Shown: positions 60,891-64,000 of the stretch, one piece after another
Layout: every line of letters begins with the position of its first letter
Numbering within the stretch: position 1 is the first letter of the stretch
From: Siphonodentalium dalli
Taxonomy: Eukaryota; Mollusca; Scaphopoda; Gadilida; Siphonodentaliidae
Direction of reading: 5' to 3'
Assembly: GCA_032622095.1 (NCBI GenBank)
Contig: CP136062.1
Location: 228,300,578-228,364,577, forward strand
Length of the DNA stretch: 64,000 bases
The notes under the pieces: model-generated
Told to the model about the DNA's origin: nothing
Database searches by the model: none
The model's input: only the letters and a program-made list of their open reading frames with translations
Position numbers and translations under genes: made by a program

Positions 60891-63155
60891 CTTTCACTAA
60901 CTCGCAAATAGCTAGGAAAAATTTGAAAATATTTCAACCACGATCGACCTACAAATTCTAAGAAATATCTCTGAAAAAAAACAAATGTCGCTTTAACTAA
61001 CTGGAATAAAAAATAATTCAAGTCGAAACCTACAAGAGAATTCGGGGAAAAAAAAAATCACTAAGTGTAAAGGTCAAAGTAATAACATTGCTGAAGGCTG
61101 AAAACGTCAATTGAAAATAGACAAAACTCAATATCTGAAAAACCGACGCGCTGAAACTTATACAGAAAAACCTAAGTATTTTCTGCCTACTAACTCAGAA
61201 ATCACTGAAAAACAAAATTCATTTTGTAATTAAACCTGCGGAAAAAAAAAAATTCTGCAGAAAAATTTAATTCAAGAAAAATTCTCAAGTCCAACTACGT
61301 AAGAAAATTTCTGAAAAATAAAAATTTCTCAAGTTTGCTGTAAATCAGAACACTGTAAGTCACCTACAATTTAACTACCAAGCTAATACCTACAAATCGC
61401 ATCAAAATTCAAAATTAATCTGCGATTAAATATTCAAGTCACCTATTTCCGCTTGCTATCTGACGTCAACTGAAAAAATTTCAAAGTCAGATCTAACCTG
61501 ATCAATCACACACTACAAACTCAACAATGGAAAAATAAATTAATTTTCCACGACGTCACCAATAAGTCACCTAATTTCAAGTTAATTGTGCCGTCCGGCG
61601 ACAAAACTGAAATATAATCAATCACGTGTTGACACAACAACACAAATGAATATTAACATTCACCGTCAACTGAAAGTTGATTCGAAAAATTATTTTCCGA
61701 ACTTGCTCTGAAAAATCACCTATTTTCGTGTTATATACTCCACCGTCAACTACAAAATTCTCAAATCACAATTCACCGTCACTGAAAATCAATAAAGATT
61801 TTTACAATCACCTATTGTCGCACTATAAATTCACCGTCGTCTGAAAATTTGAACACAAATTTCACTTCCGCTTGCATGCTAAGTGTGGACTGGCTGAAAA
61901 TTTGCAAGTTTTCTTGCCGACAACTGCTACTAATTAGTTTGGTTAAGTTAACTTCCACCTAATTAGTGTTGTGAAGAATTTAATTCATGCACCTATCTGA
62001 TGAAATGAGATGAAAGCAAGCGCGATGCGTACTCGGCTCACAAAAAAAATTCAGTGGGAAAGAGGGTGTGGCAGGGGAGGGGTCAGGGTTGACTCACCGT
62101 TAACCTGAGACTCCGACAACTGCAGACTCCGACACCAACTTACCATGTCACGACTATCAACAAACCAAGATGACAACACCTGCTTGTAATACCAGAACTA
62201 GTTGGGACAATTTGTCCAACACCGGGTCTGAAAACTACTAACTTATTAATGCAAAGTCAGAATTGCATTGCTTAATGTTGGAGACAAAAGGTATTTATCA
62301 CACCGTCACAAAATAGTGACGACCGAATGTCAAGAAATTTGAAATATTCTCAACCAATTTCGGTTTCAGAAAATCTCTGGTAATATGCAATGATATTCCC
62401 CTTGCAATTTATAAGCTGACATTTGGCCTACATGTATGCATTTATCAACAGATGTCACTTTATGACAATATTTCATTCAAAGAATAAACTTTGACAGCAA
62501 ACAATACATAATGTGTGGCTGGACTGATATATTATATACCTAACTACACCTATAGTTACCTAAACAAAAGCTAATAATTAGCTTTAAAGGCTACTAAAGT
62601 TGATCAGAATATTTGAAAACAAACTCACTTGTTACTGTTTACATTTTTGTGTTCTGACCAAAATGTGACCCAGTTGAAACGAAACGAAACCACGGACTAC
62701 AAAAATCCGGAAAACACAACTTTACCGGGTTTCAATTTACCAAAATCCGGACCACAAAATATTGGCAGAGTAACACATCGAATTTAAAGTTTGGACTTTG
62801 CCCAAACGCTAAAAACGACTAAACAGAGCTGACAATACAAACATTTAGACATAATTACAATATTAAAGGAATACAGCCACACCAAAACAATGTGTTTACA
62901 AATTTCACTGATTACCATGAAAATTTTACAGAATTTATCAAATTTTCAACAGAATTTATGTTTTTATGCCTTTTTAAGCATAAAACTGTTCAATTTGTAT
63001 TGTCTCTTCCACTCCAACGCTGAATATCTCCAGAAATCCTGATTGTCATTTTTTCACAGTTTTTGAAGCACGAAAACACGAATTTCTACAAAGTTCCAAT
63101 TTTCACACCAATTTCAAAAGTTCCACACTATAATCAGAGCTATAGCTATACGAAT
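60891..63155 (-). other. Long untranslated leader between PBS and first ATG
   Basis: ~2.26 kb with no sense frame reaching 60 codons and none recognisable on the other strand. It is A-rich with many short runs like CTGAAAAAT and TTCTGAAAAA. A capsid-encoding gag would be expected here in a typical gypsy element. Either it has decayed beyond recognition, was deleted, or this lineage has a genuinely long leader. Confidence 0.7.
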
Positions 63156-63226
63156 GGGCGCCATTGTGGTAGAGCACGAGACTCTTAATCTCGGGGTCGT
63201 GGGTTCGAGCCCCACGTTGGGCGCCA
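63156..63226 (+). other. Primer binding site with captured tRNA-Lys(CUU) sequence
   Basis: On the plus strand, 63167-63226 reads as tRNA-Lys from the D loop to the 3' CCA. It has TGGTAGAGCAC (D arm), CGAGA/TCTCG anticodon stem with loop CTCTTAA (anticodon CTT), GTGGG-TTCGAGC-CCCAC T arm, GTTGGGC acceptor strand, G discriminator and CCA. The retroelement-sense complement, TGGCGCCCAACGTGGGGC, is a standard tRNA-Lys primer binding site, one base inside the LTR. A normal site stops after ~18 nt; here ~60 nt match. The 5' acceptor strand and first D-stem half are missing, so this is not a functional tRNA gene. The first bases (63156-63177) repeat the PBS/LTR junction found at 63219-63240. Confidence 0.9.
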
Positions 63227-63240
63227 TTGTGGTAGAGCAC
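63156..63240. repeat. 63-bp direct duplication of the LTR/PBS junction
   Basis: A 22-bp string (GGGCGCCATTGTGGTAGAGC then AC) occurs at 63156-63177 and 63219-63240. The second copy is the real junction of PBS and LTR. The first lies at the far end of the captured tRNA. Between them is the tRNA body from the D stem to the T arm. Confidence 0.95.
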
Positions 63241-64000
63241 AGGGGTGGGTCTTAAGTGAACCATCAGTCGCTATATCACAAACATTTATGGGCTCTGAGT
63301 CTTGATCAGGCAGGGTCTATAGAAACACTACGCCTACCTTTAAAAGTCTTCATCATGCATTTATTGAATATTCATTCTATACCAAACGGAACACATCCAA
63401 CAAGCATCACAACATGGATGACATCACAACACATCTATACAGCTTGACAGCAACACCACAACATCACATCGAGCATCAATCATCAATCGAGAAAAAAGGA
63501 CCCTGGTGAACAAATACATATGTTGTAGTTGCTGCAGAATAAATATCCAGTATGGATATTAATAAATATATGAAATGTGATTGTGTCAATAAACCAACTT
63601 CCCTATTGTCGATATAAACAACTATTTTGACACAATCCTAACTGTGACGAACAGTTAGAAATAAAACCTACATGCTAGTATAAAAGGGTGATTATGGACG
63701 CAGTGTGCGATTTCCAACTTCACTAAACTATTGGGCAAATATATTTATGCAAATGTGACAACACTAAAGTTTCAAAACCGAAGACAATATTATTAAAATA
63801 CAAGCTATAATAACGGGTGAAAACATAACAAATATTACATACCATCCTTTGGAAAGCATAGGACAGATGTCATAACGTAGTATTACTTCTTAAACTTATT
63901 AACATTCTTCGAGCATGAAGAAATTAGGATAACACTGAGAGTGTTATACGATATTGCGATGCGTACACCTTGGTGACGAAATACGGACTGAGAAAGCGCG
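63228..64000 (-). repeat. 5' LTR (partial, cut by window end)
   Basis: The last 773 bp (in sense) of the 5' LTR, matching 54041-54814 except for one substitution and one single-base length difference in an A run. The boundary at 63228 is set by TGTGGTAGAG, the same terminal sequence as at 54041. The remaining ~333 bp should lie beyond the window. Confidence 0.95.

Larger units (their letters stand above)
54041..64000 (-). mobile_element. Ty3/gypsy LTR retrotransposon, tRNA-Lys primed
   Basis: Minus-strand element. In sense order: 5' LTR (from beyond 64000 to 63228), primer binding site (63226 downward), long leader, gag-like/pol frames (60890 to 55836), polypurine tract (55158-55148) and 3' LTR (55147-54041). 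The order protease, RT, RNase H, integrase is that of Ty3/gypsy (Metaviridae). If the 5' LTR is as long as the 3' LTR, the element is ~10.3 kb and ends near 64333. No env-like frame with signal peptide or membrane segment lies between pol and the 3' LTR. Two frame breaks in pol make this copy defective, although the LTRs are almost identical. It is inserted in a foldback B arm. Clade assignment would need a tree of the RT region. Confidence 0.95.

Noticed and set aside
63167-63226. Functional tRNA-Lys gene
   Set aside because: The 5' acceptor strand and the first half of the D stem are missing and the 3' CCA is encoded, so it is a reverse-transcribed tRNA segment at the primer binding site.

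Overview
This is metazoan nuclear DNA, AT-rich and almost entirely repetitive. I find no convincing host protein-coding gene, no rRNA and no intact tRNA. The recognisable coding sequence all comes from mobile elements: a Ty3/gypsy LTR retrotransposon on the minus strand at the right end, a decayed Jockey-type LINE ORF1 near 29.4-30.2 kb, and a decayed unclassified ORF inside a foldback element near 52.2-53.2 kb. The combination of gypsy element, LINE, hAT and TTAA-flanked MITEs, giant foldback elements and many minisatellites fits an invertebrate genome. A marine lophotrochozoan such as a mollusc is plausible, but no single feature fixes the taxon.

Layout: 1-12.4 kb is a 33-bp minisatellite in four blocks, interrupted by two copies of a ~1-kb module (X) and followed twice by a ~470-bp module (Y). 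12.4-15.6 kb holds a dispersed repeat (Z), a hairpin element and a 31-bp minisatellite. 15.6-20.0 kb is foldback element A, with ~1-kb inverted arms enclosing minisatellite arrays that face each other. 20.2-20.9 kb has two abutting TTAA-flanked MITEs. 22.4-24.0 kb has 74-bp and 22-bp tandem repeats. 27.1-28.0 kb is an element with perfect 57-bp inverted ends. 28.1-29.15 kb is a clean hAT element with an 8-bp target duplication. 29.4-30.2 kb is the LINE ORF1 remnant, followed by a TTAA MITE and a 68-bp satellite (30.95-32.9 kb). 33.2-34.1 kb has two more inverted-repeat elements.

34.6-54.0 kb is built from one family of giant foldback elements (family B). It comprises a full palindrome at 34.6-40.1 kb, a half copy at 43.5-45.6 kb carried by a ~5-kb tandem segmental duplication, and a rearranged copy at 49.6-54.0 kb that keeps an internal ORF region. 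The gypsy element (54.04 kb to beyond the window end) is inserted in the right arm of that last copy.

The gypsy element is the best-defined unit: 1,107-bp LTR, polypurine tract, protease-RT-RNase H-integrase order, and a tRNA-Lys(CUU) primer binding site. The complement of about 60 nt of the tRNA, rather than the usual ~18, is present next to the LTR, and the LTR-end/PBS junction is duplicated. This looks like a fossil of tRNA read-through followed by template switching during reverse transcription. The two LTRs are nearly identical over the visible 773 bp, yet pol carries two frame breaks.
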